In this document: positions 23,247-31,128 of the stretch, in pieces
Layout of the letters: the number at the start of each line of letters is the position of its first letter
Position numbering within the stretch: the stretch's first letter is position 1
Assembly: GCF_002043095.1 (NCBI RefSeq)
Contig: NZ_MVOC01000051.1
Location: forward strand, 1-63,701
Source of the DNA: Mycobacterium sp. AT1
Lineage (GTDB): Bacteria > Actinomycetota > Actinomycetes > Mycobacteriales > Mycobacteriaceae
Direction of reading: 5' to 3'
DNA: 63,701 nt
Notes under the pieces: generated by a model
The model's input: the letters and a program-made list of their open reading frames with translations, nothing else
The model's database searches: none
What the model was told of the DNA's origin: nothing
Position numbers and translations under genes: made by a program

Positions 23247-24424
23247 GCACGCTGTATACCGGAATCGGCGAACTCGTCACCAACGACCCGAGCCAGGGCG
23301 ACGGAAGCGCCCTCGGGATCATCGGCGACGGCGCGGTGGTCGTCGACGGTGACCGCATCGCGTGGGTCGGGCAACGGGGACACGCCCCGGACGCCGACTC
23401 CCGCGTCGACCTCGGTTACGCGAGCGTGATTCCCGGATTCGTGGACAGCCATGCGCATCTGGTGTTCGCGGGGGAGCGGTCGGCGGAGTTCGCGGCGCGG
23501 ATGAGCGGGCAGCCCTACGCGGCGGGCGGCATCGCCACCACGGTCGCGGCGACCAGGGCGGCCGACGACCCGACCCTCGACCGCGGCCTCGAGCGGCTGA
23601 CCGGCGAACTGCGCCGCGGTGGGGTGACGACGTTCGAGACCAAGAGTGGTTACGGCCTGACCGTCGCCGACGAAGCTCGGGCGTTGCGGCTGGCGCGCGC
23701 GTTCACCGACGAGACGACGTTCCTCGGAGCGCACGTCGTGCCGCAGGAGTACCGCGACGACCGCGACGGCTACGTCGACCTGGTCGCCGGTCCGATGATG
23801 GAGGCCTGCGCGCCGCTGGCCCGGTGGGTCGACGTGTTCTGCGACAGGGGCGCCTTCGACGTGGACGAGGCACGGACGATCCTGCGGGCGGGGATGGCCG
23901 CGGGTCTGGTGCCCCGTCTGCACGCGGGCCAGCTCGAACTCGGTGCGGGCATCCAACTGGCCGTCGAGTTGGGGGCCGCCTCGGTGGACCATTGCACCTA
24001 CGCCTCCGACGCCGACGTCGATGCGCTTGCCGCGGCGGCCGACACCACGGTGGCGACGTTGCTTCCCGGCGCGGAGTTCTCCACTCGCGCAACGTGGCCC
24101 GACGCACGACGGTTCATCGACGCGGGCGCCACGGTTGCGTTGGCCACCGACTGCAACCCGGGATCGTCGTTCACCTCCAGCATGTCCTTCTGCATCGCCG
24201 TCGCGGTGCGCGACATGTACTTCACCCCTGCGCAGGCGCTGTGGTCGGCGACCGCGGGCGGGGCGGCGGCGTTGCGCCGCGACGACGTCGGGGTTCTCGC
24301 GGTCGGTCGGCGGGCGGACTTCGTCGTGCTGGACGCCCCGTCGTACGTCCACCTGGCCTATCGGCCCGGTGTCCCGCTGGTACGTGACGTGATCACCAAC
24401 GGAGTGATTCTGCCGCGGCCATGA
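23243..24424 (+). CDS. hutI: Imidazolonepropionase
   Basis: 393 residues. Zinc amidohydrolase that opens the ring of 4-imidazolone-5-propionate to N-formimidoylglutamate. Signatures are PGFVDSHAHLVFAGER, TTFETKSGYGL, HAGQLELGAG, SVDHCTYAS, ATDCNPGSSFTSSM and the closing RRADFVVLDAPSYVHLAYRPG. The ATG at 23243 overlaps the hutF stop (ATGA). It ends the hut operon; a TetR-type operator begins one base after its stop, so no separate terminator is visible. Confidence 0.95.
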   Translation: MSTLYTGIGELVTNDPSQGDGSALGIIGDGAVVVDGDRIAWVGQRGHAPDADSRVDLGYASVIPGFVDSHAHLVFAGERSAEFAARMSGQPYAAGGIATTVAATRAADDPTLDRGLERLTGELRRGGVTTFETKSGYGLTVADEARALRLARAFTDETTFLGAHVVPQEYRDDRDGYVDLVAGPMMEACAPLARWVDVFCDRGAFDVDEARTILRAGMAAGLVPRLHAGQLELGAGIQLAVELGAASVDHCTYASDADVDALAAAADTTVATLLPGAEFSTRATWPDARRFIDAGATVALATDCNPGSSFTSSMSFCIAVAVRDMYFTPAQALWSATAGGAAALRRDDVGVLAVGRRADFVVLDAPSYVHLAYRPGVPLVRDVITNGVILPRP

Positions 24425-24441
24425 ATTGCCCGCCGGGCAAT
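24425..24441. promoter_or_regulatory. Candidate TetR operator
   Basis: ATTGCCCG-C-CGGGCAAT is a perfect 8-bp dyad about 40 bases before the regulator start. A weaker TTGC...GCAA copy follows at 24443-24456, and GCAA/TTGC half-sites recur to about 24464. Such arrays are typical autoregulatory TetR sites. They would control the regulator and the coupled monooxygenase. Confidence 0.55.
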
Positions 24442-24479
24442 CTTGCCCACCGTGCAATATTTGCCGTACGGTGGCGGAC

Positions 24480-25124
24480 ATGTCAGAACCAATCCCAAGC
24501 GGCTTGCGAGAGCGCAAGAAGGCCGACACCCGACGGGCGCTGAGCGATGCCGCGCTGACGTTGGCCTTCGAGCGGGGCTTTGACTCCGTCACCAGGGAGG
24601 CGATCGCCAGCCTCGCGGGAGTCTCGCTACGGACCTTCAACAACTACTTCACCGGGAAGTACGAGGCGCTGGCCTACCGCCAGGCAGAGCGCATGCGCCG
24701 AAGCATCGCGGCGCTGCGGGAACGGCCGGCCGACGAGCCGTTGTGGACGGCGATCACCGAAGCGCTCCTAGAGCCGCTTGAAGAGGACTTCGCGGACGCC
24801 ATGGGGGCGGAGAACGGACTTCCGACCAGAGCCGAACTCGCCGAGGTGCGAAAGCTGCTGATGAGTCCGGACATTCGCAATGCCGTGTCCAAGGAGCTGT
24901 ACGACGAATGGGTTGACGCGGTGGCCGAGCGCACCGGCACCGACCCCGCGCGGGACACGTATCCGCGACTGGTGGTGGCGGTGGTGCGCGCGGTGGGCGA
25001 CGTGGCCATGGACGCCTACGTCGCATCGGATCCGCCGGTGGCCATCACCACGCACCTTCGAGAGTGCATGGCAGCCGTCGCGGCCGGGCTGCCGGAACCA
25101 ACGCGTCGCGGAGGAGAACGATGA
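24480..25124 (+). CDS. TetR/AcrR-family repressor
   Basis: 214 residues. N-terminal helix-turn-helix: RKKADTRRALSDAALTLAFERGFDSVTREAIASLAGVSLRTFNNYFTGKYEALAYR. The C-terminal domain has the common all-helical ligand-binding form. The ATG at 24480 follows the dyad array at 24425-24464. The gene overlaps the next by four bases (ATGA), so repressor and monooxygenase are one unit. It most likely represses the pair and is released by the monooxygenase substrate or product. Confidence 0.88.
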   Translation: MSEPIPSGLRERKKADTRRALSDAALTLAFERGFDSVTREAIASLAGVSLRTFNNYFTGKYEALAYRQAERMRRSIAALRERPADEPLWTAITEALLEPLEEDFADAMGAENGLPTRAELAEVRKLLMSPDIRNAVSKELYDEWVDAVAERTGTDPARDTYPRLVVAVVRAVGDVAMDAYVASDPPVAITTHLRECMAAVAAGLPEPTRRGGER

Positions 25125-26629
25125 CCGAGACCGACGTCGTCATCGCGGGAGCGGGTCCGAACGGGCTCATGCTGGCCTGTGAGCTGGCGCTGGCCGGCGT
25201 GCGACCCGTCGTGCTCGACCGGTTGCCCGCGCCGACTGACGAGCCGAAGGCCAACGGCCTTGTCGGACAGGTGATCCGCCAGCTGGACATGCGTGGCCTG
25301 TATCAGGAGTTCGGCGGGGAGGACGGCTCGCCACGGCCGGTGCCGGGATGGATGTTCTCCGCGATGCCGATGAGCTTGGCCGAGGTCGCCGACAACCCGA
25401 TGCACGCCCTGATGCTGCAGCAGCCTCGGCTGGTGGAACTGCTGGTGGCTCGGGCCGTCGATCTCGGCGTCGACGTCCGGTGGGGTCGCGGCGTGGCGGG
25501 TGTCTCGCCCACCGCGTCCGGGGCGACCGTAGCCGTCGAATCATCCGACGGCCCCTACGATCTCGACACCACCTACCTCGTCGCTGCAGACGGGGGCCGG
25601 AGCCTGATCCGCAAGACCCTCGGGATCGACTTTCCCGGCAGCACCTCGGACACGGTGTCGCGGATGGCGCACGTGAGGCTGCCCGACGACCTGCGCGCCG
25701 AGGACGGAACGTACGTGATCCCCGGGTATGGCCGATTACCGTTCGGCCACAACAGACTTGGCAACGGCGGCCTGATCGCCGCGCAGTTCCAGCCGGGCCG
25801 GCTTCTGCTGGGCACCATCGAATTCGGGCGCACCGACGGTCTGGCGGACGTGCCGATGACCCTCGACGAGTTGCGGGAAAGCGCCCGGCGGGTGATCGGC
25901 GTCGACGTTCCGATCGAGGCGCCGACCGGGCCGGGGCCACATGCGTTGCGACGCATCGACGGTCAGAACTCCCGCCAGGCGTCCACCTATCGCGAGGGTA
26001 ACGTGCTGCTACTCGGCGACGCCGCGCACGTCCACTCGGCGATGGGCGGGCCGGGGCTGAACCTGGGTCTGCAGGACGCCGTCAACCTGGGCTGGAAGCT
26101 GGCGGCCGAGGTCAAGGGCTCGGCGCCCGACGGACTGCTGGACACCTACGACTCCGAGCGTCGTCCGGTGGGGGAGCGGGTGATGATGCAGTCGCTGTCG
26201 CAGACGGCGCTGATGGCACCGGGACCCGAGATCGACGCGCTGCGAGAGCTTTTCGGCGAGCTGATGGAACTGCCCGCGGTCAGGGAGCACATGGCGCACC
26301 TGCTGGCGGGCTCCGACGTCCGCTATCCCGTCGGTGACTCCCACCCGCTGTCGGGCTACCTCGCGCCGGAGCTGAGCCTCGTCGGCGGCACGCGGCTCGC
26401 GGAGCTCCTGCACCGTGCGCGGCCGGTGCTGCTTGACCTGTCCGGTGGTGGGTTCGCGGCGAGCGCCGACCCGTGGGCCGACCGCGTCGACCTGGTGACG
26501 GGCGGCAGTGCCGACACGTCGGTGGCGGCGCTGTTGGTGCGCCCCGACGGCTACGTGGCGTGGGCGACGGACTCACCGGACGGGCCGGGGCTTCCCGCGG
26601 CGCTCGCCCGGTGGTTCGGCCCCGCCTGA
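25121..26629 (+). CDS. Class A FAD-dependent aromatic monooxygenase
   Basis: 502 residues. A p-hydroxybenzoate-hydroxylase-fold flavoprotein: GAGPNGLMLACELALAG binds the FAD dinucleotide, the VAADGGRSLIRKTLGI motif contacts FAD and NAD(P)H, and LLGDAAHVHSAMGGPGLNLGLQDAVNLGWKL binds the ribityl chain. The C-terminal 120 residues form the thioredoxin-like tail found in phenol hydroxylase and in polyketide or rifamycin hydroxylases. The substrate is not evident; drug- or polyketide-modifying relatives (Rox/PgaE type) and aromatic degraders are both possible. Co-expressed with the TetR repressor. Confidence 0.85.
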   Translation: MTETDVVIAGAGPNGLMLACELALAGVRPVVLDRLPAPTDEPKANGLVGQVIRQLDMRGLYQEFGGEDGSPRPVPGWMFSAMPMSLAEVADNPMHALMLQQPRLVELLVARAVDLGVDVRWGRGVAGVSPTASGATVAVESSDGPYDLDTTYLVAADGGRSLIRKTLGIDFPGSTSDTVSRMAHVRLPDDLRAEDGTYVIPGYGRLPFGHNRLGNGGLIAAQFQPGRLLLGTIEFGRTDGLADVPMTLDELRESARRVIGVDVPIEAPTGPGPHALRRIDGQNSRQASTYREGNVLLLGDAAHVHSAMGGPGLNLGLQDAVNLGWKLAAEVKGSAPDGLLDTYDSERRPVGERVMMQSLSQTALMAPGPEIDALRELFGELMELPAVREHMAHLLAGSDVRYPVGDSHPLSGYLAPELSLVGGTRLAELLHRARPVLLDLSGGGFAASADPWADRVDLVTGGSADTSVAALLVRPDGYVAWATDSPDGPGLPAALARWFGPA

Positions 26630-26635
26630 CCCCCG

Positions 26636-26671
26636 CCGCCGCAAACATGCGGGCAGTCGGCGGCCCGTCAG
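26636..26671. repeat. 36-bp direct repeat, copy 1
   Basis: This copy matches 27576-27611 at 35 of 36 positions. It contains the hairpin CCGCA-AACA-TGCGG and supplies the TGA stop of the DUF559 gene at 26668-26670. It lies between the monooxygenase and the DUF559 gene. Confidence 0.85.
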
Positions 26672-27528
26672 CCCGTGAAGCCGCGTTCCCGCAGGGCCGT
26701 CCGCACCCGGGCCACGACTCGGGCCCGCTCGTAGCGCAGCTGCCTGGCGCTGACGCGCACGATGCACCAGCCTCGGGCGGCCAGGAACTCCAGCCGATCG
26801 ATGTCGTTCGCGTAGTCGTCGGGGCCGGTCCAGTGCTGCTCGCCGTCGTACTCGACGCCGACCTTCCATTCGGCCCAGCCCATGTCGACCCGCCGCACGA
26901 CACGGCCCCGATCGTCGAGTATCGGTATCTGAGTTGCCGGTCGGGGGAGGTCCGACCGAACGAGCAGCAACCGCAGGCGGGTCTCCTGTGGTGACTCCGA
27001 ACCCGCGTCGACCAGGTCCATGACGCGCTGCAACCGCCGGACGCCACGCGCACCCGGATGCATCCGTGCGACGAGCTCGACCGCCTGCGCCGTTACCGCC
27101 GTCGCGTTGAGCAGCGCGTCGACCCGAATCACCGCACTCTCCAACGGAAGTCGTCTGCCGAGGTCGTAGGCCGTGCGGGCCACCGTGGTACAGGCGATCT
27201 CGCCGACCCGACGTACCTCGTCCTCGCGAAGCTCGTAGCTGCGAACGGTGATTCCGTTGGGCGGAGGTCGACGGGAGTGGACGATCTCCACGGGTGCGTC
27301 CTCAGGCACCCACCGACTGCCGAGCAGCGCCGCCGCCGAATGTCCGACCAGGGTGGCGTGTCGACCCGACCACAGCCAGGCGGCGCGGCCCCGGTCGACG
27401 GCAGTCAGCTCGACGCCGCGTGGGACGTACACGTTGCGATGGAGCTTGGTGTAGCTGCGCCTCAGGTCGCGCCGGGTGAGGCTGCCGCTGGCCAAGGCTT
27501 CCGTCGCCACGACGAGTCGGTCGGACAC
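26668..27528 (-). CDS. DUF559 (Vsr-like endonuclease fold) protein
   Basis: 286 residues from a GTG at 27528. The N-terminal half resembles the AbiEi-type winged region common in actinobacteria (LTRRDLRRSYTKLHRNVYVPRG). The C-terminal third is a DUF559/Vsr-like nuclease fold: SPQETRLRLLLV, DMGWAEWKVGVEYDGEQHW with acidic metal-binding candidates, and a closing GWCIVRVSARQL. Such genes are scattered variably in mycobacteria; function unproven, with DNA nicking or defence suggested by the fold. It is bracketed by copies of a 36-bp repeat that supply the stop codons of this gene and of the next one, which hints at insertion as a unit. Confidence 0.82.
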   Translation of the reverse strand: MSDRLVVATEALASGSLTRRDLRRSYTKLHRNVYVPRGVELTAVDRGRAAWLWSGRHATLVGHSAAALLGSRWVPEDAPVEIVHSRRPPPNGITVRSYELREDEVRRVGEIACTTVARTAYDLGRRLPLESAVIRVDALLNATAVTAQAVELVARMHPGARGVRRLQRVMDLVDAGSESPQETRLRLLLVRSDLPRPATQIPILDDRGRVVRRVDMGWAEWKVGVEYDGEQHWTGPDDYANDIDRLEFLAARGWCIVRVSARQLRYERARVVARVRTALRERGFTG

Positions 27529-27575
27529 TCACCAATCGTCGGGCATCGTGGCGCGCCCGTTGCGCACCAATTCCC

Positions 27576-27611
27576 CCGCCGCAAACATGCGGGCAGTCAG
27601 CGGCCCGTCAG
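27576..27611. repeat. 36-bp direct repeat, copy 2
   Basis: Second copy, 940 bp from the first and in the same orientation. Here it supplies the TGA stop of the methyltransferase gene (27608-27610) at exactly the same offset. Its CCGCA/TGCGG hairpin may act as a terminator for that gene. Confidence 0.85.
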
Positions 27612-28342
27612 GCCAGCGTGGCCCGCACCCCCACCGTGATGTACGGCAGCGCCAGGCCGGACGCGTTGACCAGAGCGGGGTGGGTGGCCAGCAGCGTCCG
27701 CACGTCCGCGAGGGTCTTGGAGCGCACGTCGGCCGGTGAGGTGATGCAGTAGCTGCGCGACGCCACCAGGTCGATCAGCGCCTGCGGCGTCAGGTAATTC
27801 GTCCACTCGAACTGCTGGCGCTCCAGCCCGACGAACGGCGCGGGAAGCGTTACCTCGCGGCTGAACGGATCTTCCTCGTGGCCCACGATGCGGCCGAGAT
27901 CCTTGACCCAGCCCAGCCGTTCGTCGCGCGTGTTCCACACCAGCCCGAGTCGACCGCCTGGCCGCAGCACGCGCGCGACCTCCTTGATGGCCCGCTCTGG
28001 GTCGAACCAATGCCACGCTTGGGCGACGAGCACCGAGTCGACGCTGTCGTCGGGCAGTGGAATCTCCTCGGCACTGCCGAGCAACGCCGGGGTGTCGGGC
28101 AAGGAACGGCTGAGGACCTCGAGCATCTCGGGGATGGGGTCGACGGCGATGACGTCGAGTCCACGTTCGACCAGTCGAATGGTCAGCTTTCCGGTTCCTG
28201 CTCCGAGGTCGAGAACGTTGCGCGCCCCGCTTTGCAAAAGCCAATTGATGGCCTCCGGCGGGTACGACGGCCGGCCCCGTTCGTAGGCCGCGGCCTCCTC
28301 GCCGAATGACAGTGAGCGCTGCCGCGCTTCGTCAGTGGTCAC
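27608..28342 (-). CDS. Class I SAM-dependent methyltransferase (Rv3342-like)
   Basis: 244 residues from a GTG at 28342 that overlaps the metX stop (GTGA). Methyltransferase type 11 fold: NVLDLGAGTGKLTIRLVERG (motif I), VIAVDPIPEML (the acidic residue binding the SAM ribose), GSAEEIPLPDDSVDSVLVAQAWHWFDPERAIKEVARVLRPGGRLGLVWN (motifs II-IV). Substrate unknown. Always next to metX in mycobacteria (Rv3342), so possibly tied to methionine/SAM metabolism. Its stop lies inside repeat copy 2. Confidence 0.87.
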   Translation of the reverse strand: MTTDEARQRSLSFGEEAAAYERGRPSYPPEAINWLLQSGARNVLDLGAGTGKLTIRLVERGLDVIAVDPIPEMLEVLSRSLPDTPALLGSAEEIPLPDDSVDSVLVAQAWHWFDPERAIKEVARVLRPGGRLGLVWNTRDERLGWVKDLGRIVGHEEDPFSREVTLPAPFVGLERQQFEWTNYLTPQALIDLVASRSYCITSPADVRSKTLADVRTLLATHPALVNASGLALPYITVGVRATLA

Positions 28343-29469
28343 GTGGACGCGAACTCCAATGTCTGCCTGATCATTTCGTAGACTGCCTCGGTTTCGACGA
28401 GGAATCCGTCGTGGCCGAAGTCCGACTCCACGACGTTCAGGGCCTGACACGTCGGGAGTAGATCGGCCAGTTCCCGTTGCAACCGAAGCGGGTACAACCG
28501 GTCGGAGGTGATCCCTCCGACGATCACCGGCACCGTGACCCTGCCCAGCGCCGCCGCAACGCCGCCCCTTCCGCGGCCGACGTCGTGCGTGCTCAGTGCG
28601 TCGGAGAGCGCGACGTAGGTGCCCGCGTCGAAGCGACGGGCCAGCTTGCCGCCCTGGTGCTCGAGGTAGCTCTGCACCGCGTAGCGCCCGCCGGTGACCG
28701 GATCCTCGTTGCCCTGGGCGTCGTTGCCGAACCGCTCGTCGAGCTCGGCCTCGCCGCGATAGGTCAGATGCGCGAAGCGCCTGGCTATCTCCATGCCCAC
28801 CTGGGGTGAGCGGCCGGTGCCGTGATAGTCGCCGTTCTGCCAGTTGGGGTCGGCCTTGATGGCCGACACCTGGGTGCTCTGCGTTCCGATCTGGTCGGCG
28901 GTCGCGCGTGCTCCCACTGCCAGAACCAGTGCCGCCCTGACGGTTTCGGGGTGGCCGACGATCCACTCCAGTGCTCGGGCACCACCCATGGAGCCGCCGA
29001 CGACCGCGGCGACCTGGCTGATGCCCAGTGCCGAGAGGGCGGCGAGATCGGCGTTGACCTGGTCGCGCACCGTGATCGTGGGGAACCGCGAGCCCCACGG
29101 CTTCCCATCTGGCGCAAGCGAACTGGGCCCGGTTGAACCTCGGCACCCACCCAACACGTTGGTGGCGATCGCGCACCACCGCTCGGTGTCGATCGGTGCG
29201 CCAGGTCCTGCGACGCCGTCCCACCAGCCGGGGGTGGGATGGTCGGAACCGGCGGGGCCGGTGACGTGGGAATCGCCGGTCAGCGCGTGCAGCACGACGA
29301 CGGCGTTGTCGCGATCGTCTGACAGCTCGCCCCAGCGTTGCACCGCGATCCGGACGTCGTCGAGAACCACCCCCGACTCCAGCGTCAGCGGGCCGACGTC
29401 GACGATGCCGATCTCCCCTTCGGCGGGCAGCGTCAGCAGGGGAGTGTCCGGGGCTTCGATGATCGTCAC
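28339..29469 (-). CDS. metX: Homoserine O-acetyltransferase
   Basis: 376 residues. An alpha/beta-hydrolase acetyltransferase that makes O-acetyl-L-homoserine from homoserine and acetyl-CoA, the first committed methionine step in mycobacteria (called metA, Rv3341). Visible features are the HALTGDSHVTGP N-terminal motif, nucleophile Ser in VGGSMGGARALEW, Asp in GGITSDRLYP and His in DFGHDGFLVE. Start GTG at 29469, 27 bp after metY on the same strand. It sits downstream of the SAM-IV riboswitch, so SAM probably controls the whole metY-metX-methyltransferase unit. Confidence 0.95.
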   Translation of the reverse strand: MTIIEAPDTPLLTLPAEGEIGIVDVGPLTLESGVVLDDVRIAVQRWGELSDDRDNAVVVLHALTGDSHVTGPAGSDHPTPGWWDGVAGPGAPIDTERWCAIATNVLGGCRGSTGPSSLAPDGKPWGSRFPTITVRDQVNADLAALSALGISQVAAVVGGSMGGARALEWIVGHPETVRAALVLAVGARATADQIGTQSTQVSAIKADPNWQNGDYHGTGRSPQVGMEIARRFAHLTYRGEAELDERFGNDAQGNEDPVTGGRYAVQSYLEHQGGKLARRFDAGTYVALSDALSTHDVGRGRGGVAAALGRVTVPVIVGGITSDRLYPLRLQRELADLLPTCQALNVVESDFGHDGFLVETEAVYEMIRQTLEFAST

Positions 29470-29496
29470 TCTTCTTCTCTCACGACGATTCTCAAC

Positions 29497-30831
29497 TCAC
29501 ACCGAGACCGTGGCCTGGGCGGCACCCGACACCGCGGTGGCGGCGGCGAAGCCCTGCTCGAGGTCGGCGATGATGTCGTCGATTCCCTCGATCCCGACGG
29601 CCAGCCGCACCAGCCCCGGCGTGACGCCGGTGGCGAGCTGTTCGGTGGGGGAGAGCTGCGCGTGCGTCGTCGAGGCGGGGTGGATCACCAGCGACCGCAC
29701 GTCACCGATGTTGGCGACGTGGCTGTGCAGCGTCAGGGCGTTGACGAACGCCTTGCCTGCCTCGATTCCGCCGGCCAGCTCGAAGGCGAGTACGGCTCCG
29801 GTTCCCTTGGGCGCCAACTTCTTTCCGATGTCATACCACGGCGACGAGGGGAGGCCCGCGTAGTTGACCGACACCACTCCGTCATGGGCGCTGAGGAATT
29901 CGGCAACCTTCTGCGCGTTCGCGACATGCCGTTCGATGCGCAGGCTCAGCGTCTCGAGACCCTGGGCGACGAGGAAGGCGTTGAACGGTGCCCCCGCCGA
30001 GCCGAGGTCGCGCAGCAACTGCACCCTGGCCTTGAGCGCATAGGCGGGCGGCCCGAGCTCGGAGAACACCACACCGTGGTAACTGGGGTCCGGGGTGGTG
30101 AAGCCGGGGTGGCGGCCTTGGGTCCAGTCGAAGTTGCCCGAGTCGACGATCACACCGGCGATCGCCGTGCCGTGCCCGCCGAGGTACTTGGTCGCAGAGT
30201 GCACCACGATGTCGGCGCCGTGGGCGATCGGCTGGATGAGATACGGCGTGGCAATGGTGTTGTCCACGATCAGCGGGACGCCGTTTTCGTGGGCGACCGA
30301 GGAGACCCCCGGGATGTTGAGGATGTCGATCTGGGGGTTGGAGATCGTCTCGCCGAAGAACGCCTTGGTGTTGGGCCGCACGGCCGCCCGCCACGAATCC
30401 AAGTCGTCGGGATCGTCGACGAAGGTGGTCTCGATGCCCAGCTTGGGCAGCGTGTAGTGGAAGAGGTTGTACGTGCCGCCGTACAGCCGCGGGCTGGAGA
30501 CGATGTGGTCACCGGCGCCGGCGAGGTTGAGGATCGCGAACGTCTCGGCCGCCTGACCGGAGGACAGGAACAAGGCCGCCACGCCGCCTTCGAGGGCCGC
30601 GATGCGCTGCTCGACGACGTCCTGGGTGGGGTTCATGATGCGGGTGTAGATGTTGCCCGGCTCGGCGAGGCCGAACAGTGCCGCGGCATGGTCGGTGTCT
30701 CTGAACGCGTACGAGGTGGTCTGGTAGATCGGCAACGCCCGCGCGCCGGTGGCGACGTCGGGGCTCTGGCCGGCGTGGACCTGTTTGGTCTCGAACGCCC
30801 ACGAAGCGGTCGGATCGATGATGTCAGTCAT
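29497..30831 (-). CDS. metY: O-acetylhomoserine sulfhydrylase
   Basis: 444 residues from the ATG at 30831, preceded by AGGAG nine bases away. A PLP enzyme of the Cys/Met metabolism family that converts O-acetylhomoserine and sulfide to homocysteine. Signatures are GARALPIYQTTSYAF, YTRIMNPTQDVVEQRIAALEGG, the PLP contact region SSGQAAETFAI and the Schiff-base Lys in VVHSATKYLGGHGTAIAG. Corresponds to Rv3340 (metC). First gene after the SAM-IV riboswitch. Confidence 0.95.
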   Translation of the reverse strand: MTDIIDPTASWAFETKQVHAGQSPDVATGARALPIYQTTSYAFRDTDHAAALFGLAEPGNIYTRIMNPTQDVVEQRIAALEGGVAALFLSSGQAAETFAILNLAGAGDHIVSSPRLYGGTYNLFHYTLPKLGIETTFVDDPDDLDSWRAAVRPNTKAFFGETISNPQIDILNIPGVSSVAHENGVPLIVDNTIATPYLIQPIAHGADIVVHSATKYLGGHGTAIAGVIVDSGNFDWTQGRHPGFTTPDPSYHGVVFSELGPPAYALKARVQLLRDLGSAGAPFNAFLVAQGLETLSLRIERHVANAQKVAEFLSAHDGVVSVNYAGLPSSPWYDIGKKLAPKGTGAVLAFELAGGIEAGKAFVNALTLHSHVANIGDVRSLVIHPASTTHAQLSPTEQLATGVTPGLVRLAVGIEGIDDIIADLEQGFAAATAVSGAAQATVSV

Positions 30832-30962
30832 TGAGGATGTCTCCTGAAATGAGAATGGGGTGCCGTAGTCGGCACGAATCAAGCGTGGAAATGGTTCAGC
30901 GTCAACAACACAACGGGGGCCTCCGCATCAGGTTTCCCTGTCTACTAAGGGGCCCGTCATGG

Positions 30963-31084
30963 CGGGCCCGCGCTTGCCGTGTAGCCAACTGCGGCTACTC
31001 AACCTGGTCATCACCCAGGGCACCCCACCGCGGTTGGAGGGTTGCCGGCCAGCAAGCCGGGGCTTGACGCTGGCACTCATGACC
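30963..31084 (-). ncRNA. SAM-IV riboswitch upstream of metY
   Basis: On the minus strand this 122-base element reads GTCATGAGTGCCAGCGTCAA, then a CCCCGGCTTGCTGGCCGG arm, CAACCCTCCAACCGCGGTGG, GGTGATGACC closing the core helix, a GTAGCC...GGCTAC arm and a final GGCAAGCGCGGGCCC segment. This is the SAM-IV pattern known from actinomycete methionine genes, including the M. tuberculosis metC leader. High SAM should lower expression of metY-metX. About 130 bases separate it from metY, with a GGGCCC inverted repeat right after the aptamer that could be part of the expression platform. Confidence 0.88.
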
Positions 31085-31128
31085 GAAACGAAGCGTATCC
31101 CACGACGTCCCGTGGGTGCCAGTGTGAT

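Noticed and set aside
22484..24643. Long open frame on the minus strand (719 codons)
   Set aside because: It runs antisense to hutF and hutI, both with complete motifs; high GC content keeps the opposite frame open. The translation is Arg/Pro-rich without recognisable motifs.
26636..27611. Insertion sequence around the DUF559 gene
   Set aside because: No transposase and no terminal inverted repeats; the flanking repeats are direct and 36 bp, so a classical IS is not supported.
28343..29224. N-terminal extension of the methyltransferase across metX
   Set aside because: The frame stays open through metX, but the methyltransferase fold starts at the GTG at 28342, which overlaps the metX stop; the extension is antisense-like filler without motifs.
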